Positions 42,898-52,156 are shown, numbered from the stretch's first letter. The stretch is DNA of 64,000 nucleotides from an uncultured Bradyrhizobium sp. (GCF_936928535.1 NZ_CAKZHY010000098.1:62001-126000), one strand, 5' to 3'. Notes: a model not told the origin generated them from the sequence alone. Numbers and translations are program-made.

Positions 42898-42944
42898 AAC
42901 GCGTTAACCTGCGACGTCATTCCGCCCCACGGATCGCGGGCGCG

Positions 42945-44063
42945 TTATCTTGAGAGTGCGACATCCCTGAAGGAGGTGACCAGCGCCTTCTCCAGTTTTC
43001 CCGTCATCCCGCAGAGAATATTATAGGCGTCGGCGCGCGGCATCGTCTGCTTGTAATGGCGGTGCTCGATCAGCGCGGCGAAGATGTCCGAGATCGTGAG
43101 AATGCGCACGATATCGTTGATGCTGCCGCCGGCCAGCGCATCGGGATACCCGCTGCCGTCGAGATATTCGTGATGGTGCCGGACCGCATCGAGAATCTCC
43201 GGCGAGATCTTCTCGTGGCCCTTGAGAAAGTCGTAACCCGCTACCGGATGCGTCTCGATCATGGTGCGCTCGTCGGCGTCGAGGCGCCCAGGCTTGTCCA
43301 GGATCGCGAGCGGGATCTGGGCCTTGCCGATGTCATGGAACATGGCCGCCGAATACAGCCGCTCAAGGTCGGCGCGTCCGACGCCGAGACTGAGGCCAAA
43401 GTCGATGGCGACGCCGGTCACCAGCAGGCAGTGCTGGTAGGTTCCCTCATGGTGGCGGCGCACGGTCGTGAGCCATTCGGACAGGCCATGCTCGGTGATC
43501 CGTTCGGCAATCTTGCGGCCGGCGTCCCTGGTGCCGTCGACGTCGAGCGGCTCGCCCATGGTGACGGCCGTGAACATCGACGCGATGGCGGTCGCCGCGG
43601 CCTCCACGGCGTTATCAGGCTGTGTCGAGCCGTCGGCTGAATTCGCTGCCGGCTCAGCCTCGGCCAGCGCGGCCAGCAGCCTGATCTTGTTGAGCGGGCC
43701 GGGCAGGACGAGGGTCGCCCCGAGCGCGTAGGCTTGCGAAACGCAGACATGCGAGGGGTGCTCGACCAGGAAGATGCGCTTGGTGGCCTTTGCCAGCCTG
43801 GTGGATCGCTTCTTGATCGCCGCGATGTTGTCGACGTCACGCAACTCCGCCCGGATCACGATGGCAAACGGCACCTGCGAAAGCTTGGCTTCCGCGTCAA
43901 GCCGCTCGCCCGCAACGGTGAACTGCTGCTCGAGTGCTGAGCAGATGCCGGACAATTTGTCGGAGGAATCGGCCAGCACATGCACGAAAGGGCGCACAGA
44001 TTGCGCGGCTCGAATGCTGCCATCACGTTTGACGGGGCTGTTTATAGTTCGCGCGTTCTGCAC
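42945..44063 (-). CDS. HD-GYP domain cyclic-di-GMP phosphodiesterase with receiver-like N-terminus
   Basis: 372 residues. Residues about 25-135 resemble a degenerate response-regulator receiver (no clear phospho-Asp). The HD-GYP domain carries HD at 243-244 (MFHDIGKAQIP), HHE at 297-299 and DGSGYP at 302-307, so the catalytic set is complete. It should hydrolyse c-di-GMP to pGpG or GMP. GTG 44063 start. It is the last gene of a DUF2336-PilZ-HD-GYP run on the minus strand. Confidence 0.88.
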   Translation of the reverse strand: MQNARTINSPVKRDGSIRAAQSVRPFVHVLADSSDKLSGICSALEQQFTVAGERLDAEAKLSQVPFAIVIRAELRDVDNIAAIKKRSTRLAKATKRIFLVEHPSHVCVSQAYALGATLVLPGPLNKIRLLAALAEAEPAANSADGSTQPDNAVEAAATAIASMFTAVTMGEPLDVDGTRDAGRKIAERITEHGLSEWLTTVRRHHEGTYQHCLLVTGVAIDFGLSLGVGRADLERLYSAAMFHDIGKAQIPLAILDKPGRLDADERTMIETHPVAGYDFLKGHEKISPEILDAVRHHHEYLDGSGYPDALAGGSINDIVRILTISDIFAALIEHRHYKQTMPRADAYNILCGMTGKLEKALVTSFRDVALSR

Positions 44064-44121
44064 GAAGGGCCTGGGCTATGCTGGAGTTGAACGAAGCTGA
44101 TCATGTCTTGAACCCTTTTGA

Positions 44122-44442
44122 CTACTGGCTCTGCGCGGCGGCAGCCTTCGCGTTCGCCGGTTTCTTCCTGCCATCGGCAGTGACGAAGTGAACACCGGCG
44201 GTGGTGCCGTCGATCCAGACCAGCTCGCAGCGCCGATAGGCCAGCCCCGTCGACGACAGCACCAGGAAGAATTCCTTGGCCTGCAGGACGTCGAGCGTAC
44301 CCTCCACCTCGAGCTTGGCACCTGTTTGCGACACGTCGAGCAGCATACAGCTGCGCCGCCAGGTGCCGTCCGAACCCATCAGATTGACGGGTTGCCGGTG
44401 GTCCATTTTCACGCGAGCGTCCTTGCGGCCATCGAATTTCAT
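44122..44442 (-). CDS. PilZ domain protein
   Basis: 106 residues forming a single PilZ domain: RKDARVKMDHR carries the RxxxR c-di-GMP motif, and DVSQTGAKLEV the D/N-x-S-x-x-G motif. It binds c-di-GMP. Its ATG overlaps the DUF2336 stop (ATGA), so translation is coupled. With the HD-GYP gene 58 bases downstream, effector and degrading enzyme share an operon. Confidence 0.88.
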   Translation of the reverse strand: MKFDGRKDARVKMDHRQPVNLMGSDGTWRRSCMLLDVSQTGAKLEVEGTLDVLQAKEFFLVLSSTGLAYRRCELVWIDGTTAGVHFVTADGRKKPANAKAAAAQSQ

Positions 44443-45545
44443 CGGCTATTCCCCATTTTCGTGGCGCGATGTCCCGGATCGCGTGTGTTTGCGCCGGCTG
44501 CGATTTCCCCCCAGCGCACCGTCCACTGGCTGGTCGACAAGAGAAGCGTGTCAAAGATCAGTTGCGCCCGTTCGCGCTGGGCGAAGGAAAGCCGTGCGCC
44601 GCCGCGGTTGCTCAGGATCGCGAGCGTGGTCGCCCAGTTCAGGCGCGAGGCCCGACAAGCCATCACCAGGCCCTCGCAATCCTCGTCCATCAAGACATGC
44701 TCAACGATCTCGATCGGCGCGCCTGACAGCACCGACAAAGCGGTGAGCAGACTGGCGGTCTCGCCGCGGATGGCAAAGCGATTCACCGTGGAATCGTTCA
44801 GCTTGCCGACACGGTTGAGGGCGACGATCTCGGGTCTTGCGCTCGCGTAGTCGTCGGCGGACGGCAGCTTCTGGGGATTTGGCACTGCCTCCTGCGCAGG
44901 CGGAACGGAGGATGCGTTGGGCTTGGCCGGCGCTGTCTTGCGAGATGGGGCCGCGAGCAACTTCCGCACGACCTGGTCGGGGATGCCGGGCCGAAGCACC
45001 AGCGCTTTCGCGATCTCGCCATCCTGGTCGGCCCCGGCGATCAGCCGGGCATAGGCAGAATCGGAGAATTGTGTTCCAGGATTCTTGATCAGTGCGAGGC
45101 AGATCTGGTCGCCCCGTGCCATCAGCGCCTCGGTCACATCAGGCTCGATACAGTCGCGCGCCACGATCGCGCGCAGGTGCCGCTCTCCGCAGGAGGCCGC
45201 AATCGCTGCGAGGTCGGCCGTGGCGAGGGCCTGCGATTTGAGCAGGACGGGACATGCCACGTCCGGGTCATTGTGCGACGCAAGACGTCGCAATGTCTCG
45301 GGCGGTGCCACTTTGAGCTCTGCAAGTGCGGTGCTGAGTTGGATCAGCGCGCCGGTCTCGACCCGCTCCGTCAGGCGAAGCAGCACGCCGTCAACGACAT
45401 TCGCGAGCAATTCCGCAGACCGATCACGACTGCCGGAGAGCAGCTGCATGATGCCTTCGAGGATGCGGGCGCAGCGATCCAGCGGACATGCTGCGACCGC
45501 GTCTTCCAGTTCAACCAGAATATCGGCAGGCGAATTTGCCATCAT
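44439..45545 (-). CDS. DUF2336 domain protein
   Basis: 368 residues, cytoplasmic, mainly helical with HEAT-like repeats (LRRLASHNDPDVACPVLLKS, ALMARGDQICLALIKNPG). DUF2336 proteins occur widely in alphaproteobacteria, often near c-di-GMP genes; biochemical role unknown. It is the first gene of the PilZ/HD-GYP operon. A perfect 14-base palindrome lies 28 bases before its start. Confidence 0.8.
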   Translation of the reverse strand: MMANSPADILVELEDAVAACPLDRCARILEGIMQLLSGSRDRSAELLANVVDGVLLRLTERVETGALIQLSTALAELKVAPPETLRRLASHNDPDVACPVLLKSQALATADLAAIAASCGERHLRAIVARDCIEPDVTEALMARGDQICLALIKNPGTQFSDSAYARLIAGADQDGEIAKALVLRPGIPDQVVRKLLAAPSRKTAPAKPNASSVPPAQEAVPNPQKLPSADDYASARPEIVALNRVGKLNDSTVNRFAIRGETASLLTALSVLSGAPIEIVEHVLMDEDCEGLVMACRASRLNWATTLAILSNRGGARLSFAQRERAQLIFDTLLLSTSQWTVRWGEIAAGANTRDPGHRATKMGNSR

Positions 45546-45572
45546 GGCAGGGGCCTGAACTCAAATTATCTC

Positions 45573-45586
45573 GACCATTAATGGTC
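45573..45586. promoter_or_regulatory. Perfect palindrome upstream of the c-di-GMP operon
   Basis: GACCATTAATGGTC is a 14-base perfect palindrome 28 bases before the DUF2336 ATG. It is an operator candidate for the DUF2336-PilZ-HD-GYP operon or, less likely, for the AraC gene 259 bases away. Confidence 0.4.
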
Positions 45587-45844
45587 TTCATTGCGCGCCA
45601 TAGGCGGTTAATTTGAATTTTAGATGTTCGCGTCCCCGGGTATCCTTGCACCTTCTGCGTGCGGGAAACGATATCGAAATTTGGCAGGACACGAACCGTT
45701 CGCTTGTCCTTAGGATCGAACCCCCGCCAACTGATCGGCGGGCGAGCACGATTCTTTCGGTCTTGCGGGGGTATTCGAAAGGGGAAATCAAGCCGGCGTT
45801 GCGCCGGATGCGCGTTGCTTGGCGACGCTGCTTTTCATTTTGTC

Positions 45845-46792
45845 ATGACCAGTATTGATGATGCGCCCAGCTTGGCGCCAAAGATATTTCGCTTTTCAGA
45901 CGTCGATGAGTTCCGCAGTTCAATCCGCGGCCTGAATATCGAGTTCACGCCGTTCGTGAGAAGGATTTCTGCCGAGCAGCTCATCGTGCGGCTACCCGGC
46001 TGCGACGTGAACGTCACGCGCGCCTTCCCGCGCGTGGTCGATGCACAGCTCGTTGACGATTGCACCGCGATCGGATTCGCGATGGACAATCTCGACGTGC
46101 CCATTCGCTTCAACGGCGCAAAGCAGGATCACTCCGTCATCGTCATCGGAGACGGCGGCGCCGCCTACAACACCATCGAGGAAGTGCAACGGCAGATCGC
46201 CTCGATCGTGTTCAGGCCGCGCGTGAAGGATCGCGGATGGCCGGAAGCGCCATCGAGCTTCAAATTGTTCGAGACCAGCGCTGCGGCCCTGTATCGATTG
46301 CGGCGAACCGTCATGGAGGTGGTGGCGGCCGCGTCCGAGCCGATCGCTGCCGCCGAACTGTTGCTGAAGGCGACGGCGATGCGGGAATCCCTGATCGTCG
46401 CGGTCGATGCGGCGATTGCCGACATCGTTCCGGCGCGCTGGACGTCGTTGCCCAATCACGAGCGGAATTTCAGGATTTTCCAGCAGATCCGCGCGCTTCT
46501 GTCGGACGACCTCGGCCAGCCCATCTACAGCGAGGAGGTGGCGCGCAAGCTCGGCCTGTCGGTTCGCACCATGCATGACGTGGTGCGGCGCTATCGCGGC
46601 ATGAGCCTGCACCGTTACTTGCGGCTGCGCCGCTTGTGGCTGGTGCGCCAGCGGTTGCTCGCCGGCGCCGAGAGCGTGAAGGCCGTGGCACTGGCGTTCG
46701 GCTTTTGGCATCTGTCCGATTTCTCGCGAAGCTACCGCGACCAGTTCGGCGAGACGCCGTCGCAGACGTTGGAATTCGGGCGAAAACGATAG
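45845..46792 (+). CDS. AraC family transcriptional regulator
   Basis: 315 residues. The C-terminal 100 residues hold two helix-turn-helices: SEEVARKLGLSVRTMHDVVR and VKAVALAFGFWHLSDFSRSY, closing with FGETPSQTLE. The N-terminal part resembles the AraC-binding-like domain found in rhizobial EutR/ToxR-like paralogs. Start at ATG 45845 rather than 62 codons upstream, where the sequence looks non-coding. It lies divergent from DUF2336 and 51 bases upstream of an NADPH-FMN reductase, a possible target. Confidence 0.85.
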   Translation: MTSIDDAPSLAPKIFRFSDVDEFRSSIRGLNIEFTPFVRRISAEQLIVRLPGCDVNVTRAFPRVVDAQLVDDCTAIGFAMDNLDVPIRFNGAKQDHSVIVIGDGGAAYNTIEEVQRQIASIVFRPRVKDRGWPEAPSSFKLFETSAAALYRLRRTVMEVVAAASEPIAAAELLLKATAMRESLIVAVDAAIADIVPARWTSLPNHERNFRIFQQIRALLSDDLGQPIYSEEVARKLGLSVRTMHDVVRRYRGMSLHRYLRLRRLWLVRQRLLAGAESVKAVALAFGFWHLSDFSRSYRDQFGETPSQTLEFGRKR

Positions 46793-46843
46793 CGCGCCAA
46801 ATCGATGGAGGTGCCTCCTGCCGTTTCGTGCTAGCATGCGCGC

Positions 46844-47434
46844 ATGAGCAACCGCATCCTCGTCCTCTACGGGTCCTACCGTTCCGACCGCATGGGCATC
46901 CGCCTTGCGAATTTTGTCATCGATCGGCTGCGCAATCGTGGCGAGCAGGTCGAGTTCATCGACGCCAAGGCGATCGGCCTGCCGATGCTCGATCGCATGT
47001 ACAAGGAATATCCCAAGGGCACGGCACCTGAGGCCCTGGAGAAGCTCGCGGACCAGATCCGCGGCGCCGACGGCTTTGTCTTTGTCACCGGCGAATATAA
47101 TTGGGGTATCCAGCCTGGCCTCAAGAACCTCACCGACCACTTCCTGGAGGAGTGGTTCTGGCGCCCGGCCGCGATCGTGAGCTACTCAGCCGGGCGGCTG
47201 TCGGGCGCGCGCGCCTCGACCGCGTGGCACGGTACGCTGTCGGAGATGGGCATGGTGGTGATCTCGAGCACCATCGGCGTCGGTCCGATCGCGCAGACGC
47301 TGTCGGCCGAAAGCGAGCCGATCGGCGAGGGCGGCAAGGCCCTGGAACGCTCGTTCCCGCGCTTTGCAGATGATCTCTTATGGTGGATCGAAGCGGCGAA
47401 AGCGCAGCGCATGCGCAAGGCGCCACCGTACTAG
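46844..47434 (+). CDS. NADPH-dependent FMN reductase family protein
   Basis: 196 residues with the flavodoxin-like NADPH:FMN reductase pattern: ILVLYGSYRSDRMG (phosphate loop), VTGEYNWGIQPGLKNLTDHF, and the VSYSAGRLSGARAS loop. Forms dimers and reduces FMN or quinones in this family. Downstream of the AraC regulator in the same direction, probably co-regulated. Convergent with the chemoreceptor gene, seven bases apart. Confidence 0.85.
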   Translation: MSNRILVLYGSYRSDRMGIRLANFVIDRLRNRGEQVEFIDAKAIGLPMLDRMYKEYPKGTAPEALEKLADQIRGADGFVFVTGEYNWGIQPGLKNLTDHFLEEWFWRPAAIVSYSAGRLSGARASTAWHGTLSEMGMVVISSTIGVGPIAQTLSAESEPIGEGGKALERSFPRFADDLLWWIEAAKAQRMRKAPPY

Positions 47435-47440
47435 GCTCGC

Positions 47441-49522
47441 TTAAGCCGCCCTGACCTCACCGAGGAAGCGGTCGAACTGGCCGGCGAGGTCGCGGGACTG
47501 CGTCGAGAGCTGTTCGGCGGCGCCGAGCACCTCCCGGGCGGCCGCGCCGGTGTCGTCGGCGGCGCGCTGCACGCCCGATATGTTGGAATTGACCTCCTGG
47601 GTGCCGCGCGCGGCCTCCTGGACGCTGCGGGCGATCTCCTTGGTCGCCGAGCCCTGTTCCTCGATCGCGGCCGCAATCGCGGTGCCGATCTGGTCGATCT
47701 CGCCGATGACGTCGGCGACGTTGCGGATCGCGCTGACAGTCTCGTCGCTGGCGGTCTGGATCGCCGTGATCTGCTCTGAGATCTCCGTGGTGGCCTTGGC
47801 GGTCTGGCCGGCCAGCGATTTCACTTCGGATGCCACGACCGCAAAGCCGCGGCCGGCGTCGCCGGCACGGGCAGCCTCGATCGTCGCGTTGAGCGCCAGC
47901 AAATTGGTCTGCTCGGCGATGCTCTGGATCAACGTGACGACGTCGCCGATCTTCTGCGCGCCCTCGGCAAGTGCACGCGCGGTGTCGCCGGTGCGGCGGG
48001 CATTGTCGACGGCGCGGGCAGCGATCTCGGTCGATTGTGCGACCTGGCGGCCGATCTCCGCAATCGAGGAGGTCAGCTCTTCGGTCGCGCTTGCGACCGT
48101 CTGCACGTTTGTCGAGGTCTGCTCGGAGGCGGCGGCGACGACCGCGGCCTGGCTGTTGGTCTGGGCCGCCGTCGAGGTCATCGACTGTGCGGTGCTCTCC
48201 ATGGTGGAGGACGCCTGCGACAAGCCGCCGACGAGCTCGGTGATCTTGGCTTCGAAGGTCCGGGTCAATTCGTCGAGGGCCTGTGCGCGGCGCATCTTGC
48301 CGTCGTTCTCGGCCTGCTTCTCGGCGGAGAGTCGATCGGCCCGGATCATGTTGTCCTTGAAGACCTGGACGGCGGCCGCCATCGCGCCGATTTCGTCGGA
48401 GCGCTCGGCACCAGGGATCGCCTCGGCCACATTGCCGTCAGCGAGCTGCGACATCCGCTTCGTCAGGTTGACGATCGGGGCACAGACACGGCGGCGGACC
48501 ATCGCGATGAGGCCGGCGCTGGCGATCAGCACGGCGAAGAGACCGACAAGTGCGATCGTGAAGCTGGTGCGGGCCGCGGCAGAGGCGCCGGCGAGGATCT
48601 GCTCGGCATTGTCGTAGAAGGCGTCGCGGACGCTGATGATGGTGCCGAGGCCGCGTTGCGAGGCTGCGTAATAGGTTTCGACGTCGTGCTCGTATTTGCC
48701 GCTTGCGGCGCCGTCTTTGACCATCTTGAGCTCGCGGCCGAATTCCTCGACATAGCCCGAATTCAATGCCTCGAGCGCAGCGCCGACGTTGGCGGGGGTC
48801 GCGGGATTGCCGCGCAATTCCATCAACGACATCACGAGCTGGTCGTTGCGGCCCTGCATGCGGGCGATATCGGCCTTCTCGGCATCCGTCGCGACCTTCT
48901 TGCTGCCGACGAGGTTCTTGTGCACGCTGGCATTGAGGCCGCCGATGTCGCGCAGCGTCATGGCGATATTGGCGTAGTTGGACTGGCGGTAGGCGTCACC
49001 GTTGAGAATCGCCATGCGGCGCACCTGCTCGTTGAGCAGCGCGGTCACGCCGGCGTTGAGCACGGCATTGTCGGCGACGATTTTCTTGGCGGCGTCCTTG
49101 CGCGCATCGGCAGGTCCCGCGATCGCCTTGTCGACGGCCCCGCGCAAGCTCGTGAATTTTGAATTGATGGCGTCGATATTGTTGCCGATGGCGTTGCCGT
49201 CGTCGAAGGAGCCCGGCAGTTCCTTGCGCAGCGCGTTCATCTTGTCTCGCGCGCCGTCGGTCTGCTTGCGCAGCTTGTCATGCTCGGAAAGCTGGGCCGG
49301 GTCGACGGTCGCAGGCCCGTAAAGGATGTTGGTGGCAAAGCCGCGTTCGGGGTTCAGATAACGCGGGATATCGCTGACGGCGCGAACGATGGCCAGCCGG
49401 CCCTGCGCCTCGGTGATCCGTTCGATCGTCTGGTATTTCGTCACGGCGACATAGACGGCGAGGCCGCCGCCGACGGTCGAAAGCGAGACGATGGCGGTGG
49501 TCAGCAGCGTACCGATTTTCAT
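47441..49522 (-). CDS. Methyl-accepting chemotaxis protein
   Basis: 693 residues: membrane helix about 7-29, a periplasmic helical-bundle domain (30-315), a second helix near 316-340, a HAMP domain to about 395 and a long coiled-coil signalling domain. The hairpin tip is recognisable in SIAEQTNLLALNATIEAARAGDAGRGFAVVASEV (cited in parts). No NWETF-type pentapeptide; it ends FLGEVRAA. It binds CheW/CheA. The periplasmic domain is of unassigned ligand type. Confidence 0.93.
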   Translation of the reverse strand: MKIGTLLTTAIVSLSTVGGGLAVYVAVTKYQTIERITEAQGRLAIVRAVSDIPRYLNPERGFATNILYGPATVDPAQLSEHDKLRKQTDGARDKMNALRKELPGSFDDGNAIGNNIDAINSKFTSLRGAVDKAIAGPADARKDAAKKIVADNAVLNAGVTALLNEQVRRMAILNGDAYRQSNYANIAMTLRDIGGLNASVHKNLVGSKKVATDAEKADIARMQGRNDQLVMSLMELRGNPATPANVGAALEALNSGYVEEFGRELKMVKDGAASGKYEHDVETYYAASQRGLGTIISVRDAFYDNAEQILAGASAAARTSFTIALVGLFAVLIASAGLIAMVRRRVCAPIVNLTKRMSQLADGNVAEAIPGAERSDEIGAMAAAVQVFKDNMIRADRLSAEKQAENDGKMRRAQALDELTRTFEAKITELVGGLSQASSTMESTAQSMTSTAAQTNSQAAVVAAASEQTSTNVQTVASATEELTSSIAEIGRQVAQSTEIAARAVDNARRTGDTARALAEGAQKIGDVVTLIQSIAEQTNLLALNATIEAARAGDAGRGFAVVASEVKSLAGQTAKATTEISEQITAIQTASDETVSAIRNVADVIGEIDQIGTAIAAAIEEQGSATKEIARSVQEAARGTQEVNSNISGVQRAADDTGAAAREVLGAAEQLSTQSRDLAGQFDRFLGEVRAA

Positions 49523-49585
49523 GATCTGTCCGGCAATTGGCGCGGGTGGAGAATGATTTTCTCCGAGAAAAATAGGGGGAGCCTG

Positions 49586-49600
49586 TTAACCCCGGGTTTA
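49586..49600 (-). promoter_or_regulatory. CtrA-like site upstream of the chemoreceptor gene
   Basis: On the minus strand TAAACCCGGGGTTAA reads TAAA-N7-TTAA, one mismatch from the CtrA consensus TTAA-N7-TTAA(C), 64 bases before the MCP start. Many alphaproteobacterial motility genes are CtrA-controlled, but the mismatch and GC-rich spacer leave this uncertain. Confidence 0.35.
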
Positions 49601-49615
49601 CGCTGCTCGCGCCGG

Positions 49616-50053
49616 CTAGGTCTTTCGATCGAGCGCTGCCAGGATCACCTGCGTCGCGCTGTCGCGCTCGCCGGCGAAATATTTGGCGAGTGCCTCGTCG
49701 AAAACGGGATCATTGGACACAGCGCCGAACAGCGTCATCGACGAGCGGAATTTGGCATCGTCAGGCGCGCCGAGGATCGCGTTGATGGTTCGTCCCTGCA
49801 CGGCGAGGACGAGGCGGGTGCATTCGATCAGGCGTGGGCCGAGGATGGGGTGGGCGAGATAGGCTTTGGCCTCCGCCCGCGAACCGATCGCGTAGCGCTG
49901 CGACATGGCGCTGAAGCCGAGGCCGGCGATTTGCGGGAAAACGAACCACATCCAGTGGCTTTGCTTCCGGCCCTGACCCAGCTCCGCCAAAACGGCGCGA
50001 AAAACCGGCTCCTGGGCGCTCAGGAAGCGCTCTAGATCGAAAGGATCGGTCAC
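49616..50053 (-). CDS. DUF1810 family protein
   Basis: 145 residues with the DUF1810 pattern: DLERFLSAQEPVFRAVLAEL, then KQSHWMWFVFPQIAGLG and SQRYAIGSRAEAKAYLAHP. A compact cytoplasmic helical protein; the fold resembles NADAR-type ADP-ribose enzymes, but the role is not established. Starts with GTG 50053 after AGAGGTATCCA. Stand-alone. Confidence 0.83.
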   Translation of the reverse strand: MTDPFDLERFLSAQEPVFRAVLAELGQGRKQSHWMWFVFPQIAGLGFSAMSQRYAIGSRAEAKAYLAHPILGPRLIECTRLVLAVQGRTINAILGAPDDAKFRSSMTLFGAVSNDPVFDEALAKYFAGERDSATQVILAALDRKT

Positions 50054-50179
50054 TGGATACCTCTGATGGGTTTGCCGGCCGCGATTATGCCTAACTTTTG
50101 GCTCCCAATATGGTAGCTGGTATTAGAAGAGTCTCCGGGTGGGGGTTGGGTCCCCCGGGGGTGTCGATTTGGGGATCTA

Positions 50180-51220
50180 ATGGTTTCCGACCGCGTACGC
50201 GCCGACAGGCTGTTGTCGCGCCGCCGTATTGGGCGAGCCGAGACAATATTGCTGTCTATGGCTGCGATCGCGCTGGCGCTGGGTGCCGCCGCGTGGGTCG
50301 CGGATATTGGCGTTCCGAATTCGGGCGGTTCGAGCTCGCTGGTGACGGCCGCGCTGCCGCCGGCCAATTCTCCCTCGTTCAACGATCGTTTCGCCTCGCT
50401 GTCCGGCAACACCACGCCGGCGCGCGAGCTTGGCCTGCGGACGATGGAGCGCTCCGCCCTGAATGCGGTCCAGCTCAAGCTGCGCGATGCCAGGGCGATG
50501 CTTGCCCAAAAGCTCCAGGGCGACGATTGGCGTTCGACCTTGATCGATAACGATCAGTCCGCGACCGAAGAGAACGCAAAGTCCTCGCAGCACGCCGACG
50601 CCGTGCCGATGCCGCGCTCGCGGCCAGTGCAGGCGGACTTCAGCGCGCAGATCGCCTCGAGCCAGGCCTTTGCCGACGCCAATCCCCGCATCGACAATCG
50701 CAACTTCTTCGAGAAGTTCACCGACAAGATCAGGCTGGCCTCGCTGACGCCCGGCGATGGTCTGCTCGGCAGGGCACCCGATCTCGCCGCGCTTGGCTAC
50801 GATTCCAAGACGGCGGTCTATGACATCAAGGCCAAGGCGCTCTATCTGCCGAGCGGCGTCGCGATCGAGGCGCATTCGGGCATGGGTGCGCTGATGGACG
50901 ATCCTGACCATGTGGACCAGCGCATGGTCGGCGCGACCCCGCCTGCGACCTACGACCTCAAGCCGCGCGAGAAACTGTTCCACGGCGTGCGGGCGCTGCG
51001 CATGACGCCGACCGACGGCACCAGCGCGCTCGGCCGCGTTGGTCTTTTGACCCACACCTATATGCTCGGCCCGCGCGGCGATTCCAACGGCTGCGTCTCG
51101 ATCAAGGACTATGATCGCTTCCTCAAGGCCTACGACAACGGCGAGTTCAACCGCCTGGTCGTGGTGCCGAGCCTGAGCGGCGCGACGACCGCCTCGCAGC
51201 GCGCCAGCACCGACTCCTGA
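50180..51220 (+). CDS. DUF2778 (L,D-transpeptidase-like) membrane-anchored protein
   Basis: 346 residues: one membrane helix (about 22-42), a long linker, and a C-terminal DUF2778 domain with AALGYDSKTAVYDIKAKALY, GVRALRMTPTDG and the catalytic motif HTYMLGPRGDSNGCVSIKDY (His, Ser-Asn-Gly-Cys). DUF2778 includes Tlde1, a peptidoglycan L,D-transpeptidase-like toxin secreted by T6SS in Salmonella. The N-terminal anchor here points rather to an envelope enzyme, though the SMI1/KNR4 gene 0.4 kb downstream is of an immunity family. Confidence 0.78.
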   Translation: MVSDRVRADRLLSRRRIGRAETILLSMAAIALALGAAAWVADIGVPNSGGSSSLVTAALPPANSPSFNDRFASLSGNTTPARELGLRTMERSALNAVQLKLRDARAMLAQKLQGDDWRSTLIDNDQSATEENAKSSQHADAVPMPRSRPVQADFSAQIASSQAFADANPRIDNRNFFEKFTDKIRLASLTPGDGLLGRAPDLAALGYDSKTAVYDIKAKALYLPSGVAIEAHSGMGALMDDPDHVDQRMVGATPPATYDLKPREKLFHGVRALRMTPTDGTSALGRVGLLTHTYMLGPRGDSNGCVSIKDYDRFLKAYDNGEFNRLVVVPSLSGATTASQRASTDS

Positions 51221-51286
51221 TATTTACCAGGCGCGACGGGGCTGCCGTTTCCCCTTCGTTAAACCGTTGTCGTCCAGAAGCAGCCC

Positions 51287-51544
51287 ATGAGTGATCCACA
51301 GAGCTCCGAGACCCCGCTGCGCACGACGTTCAAGATCAAGCTGAACGGTGACACGCTGGCGATCGCGACCGTCGGCCAGGCCTATCAATTCCTCACCAAT
51401 TTCAAATCGGTCGAGTGGATGGAATTCCGCTCGCTGCATGAGGAGGCCGTCGCGGCGCTGGAAGGTGCTGCCGGCAACGCCATGCTTGCGGTCCAGGCGA
51501 CGAACGCCGTTCGCGCGTTGTTCGTGAGCGCGAAGCTGCTCTAA
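51287..51544 (+). CDS. Small DUF982-like protein
   Basis: 85 residues: FKIKLNGDTLAIATVGQAYQ, then EWMEFRSLHEEAVAALEGA and a C-terminal helix. The layout (strands, an xxAAxFL helix, a second helix with ALEG) resembles DUF982, a rhizobial small-protein family of unknown role. Placed between the DUF2778 and SMI1/KNR4-like genes on the same strand. Confidence 0.5.
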   Translation: MSDPQSSETPLRTTFKIKLNGDTLAIATVGQAYQFLTNFKSVEWMEFRSLHEEAVAALEGAAGNAMLAVQATNAVRALFVSAKLL

Positions 51545-51613
51545 AGGCTCGAACCCGTTCTTGCTCGATTGCGACCAAAGCCTGGCGCCGATCGCGCCGA
51601 GGAACAGGATCGC

Positions 51614-52111
51614 ATGGACATCGCACAATTCATTGCAGGCGTTGATCGCGCCGGCGCGGAGCATCCGACGCTCGCCGCGCTGGAGACGTTTGAAAAATCC
51701 ATCGGCTGCCGCCTGCCAGATGATTATCGTCAATTCCTGCTGGGCTGCGCCGGCGGCTATTTCCAGGGCTCGGCCGAGTTCAACTGGCCGCAAGGACATT
51801 GGGCGGGCGCGATCCAGGAGGTGCTGGGATTACGCAGCGACGAATGCTCGCTGGTGCAGACGCGACTGACGCCGCAATGGCCTGTTGTCGACGAGCTCCT
51901 TTGGATCATGAGCGATCACGGCGGCAATCCGATCTGCATGACGATCGATAAGGCGCATTTCGGCCAGATCTGGTTCATCGATCACGAGGTCGCTGAATAC
52001 GACAAGCCGTGGACGCTTGCCGAGGCGATGTCCGACAAATGGGGCTACGTGCTGTCGCTGGCGCCGACGTTCAGCGAGTTTATCTCGGGCCTGTACGAGG
52101 AAGCTGCGTAG
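51614..52111 (+). CDS. SMI1/KNR4 family protein
   Basis: 165 residues with ALETFEKSIGCRLPDDYRQF, the SMI1/KNR4 opening, followed by GGYFQGSAEFNW and a mixed alpha/beta body. In bacteria this family is frequent among immunity proteins of contact-dependent toxins, but many solitary members exist. ATG 51614 is chosen, with GAGGAACAGGATCGC upstream. Confidence 0.75.
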   Translation: MDIAQFIAGVDRAGAEHPTLAALETFEKSIGCRLPDDYRQFLLGCAGGYFQGSAEFNWPQGHWAGAIQEVLGLRSDECSLVQTRLTPQWPVVDELLWIMSDHGGNPICMTIDKAHFGQIWFIDHEVAEYDKPWTLAEAMSDKWGYVLSLAPTFSEFISGLYEEAA

Positions 52112-52156
52112 GCCGGGCTCGCGCCCACACGAGGATAGAGCGTCGGTTCAAACAAC

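Noticed and set aside
48035..49162. 375-codon open frame antisense to the chemoreceptor
   Set aside because: Shadow frame; the chemoreceptor is unambiguous on the other strand.
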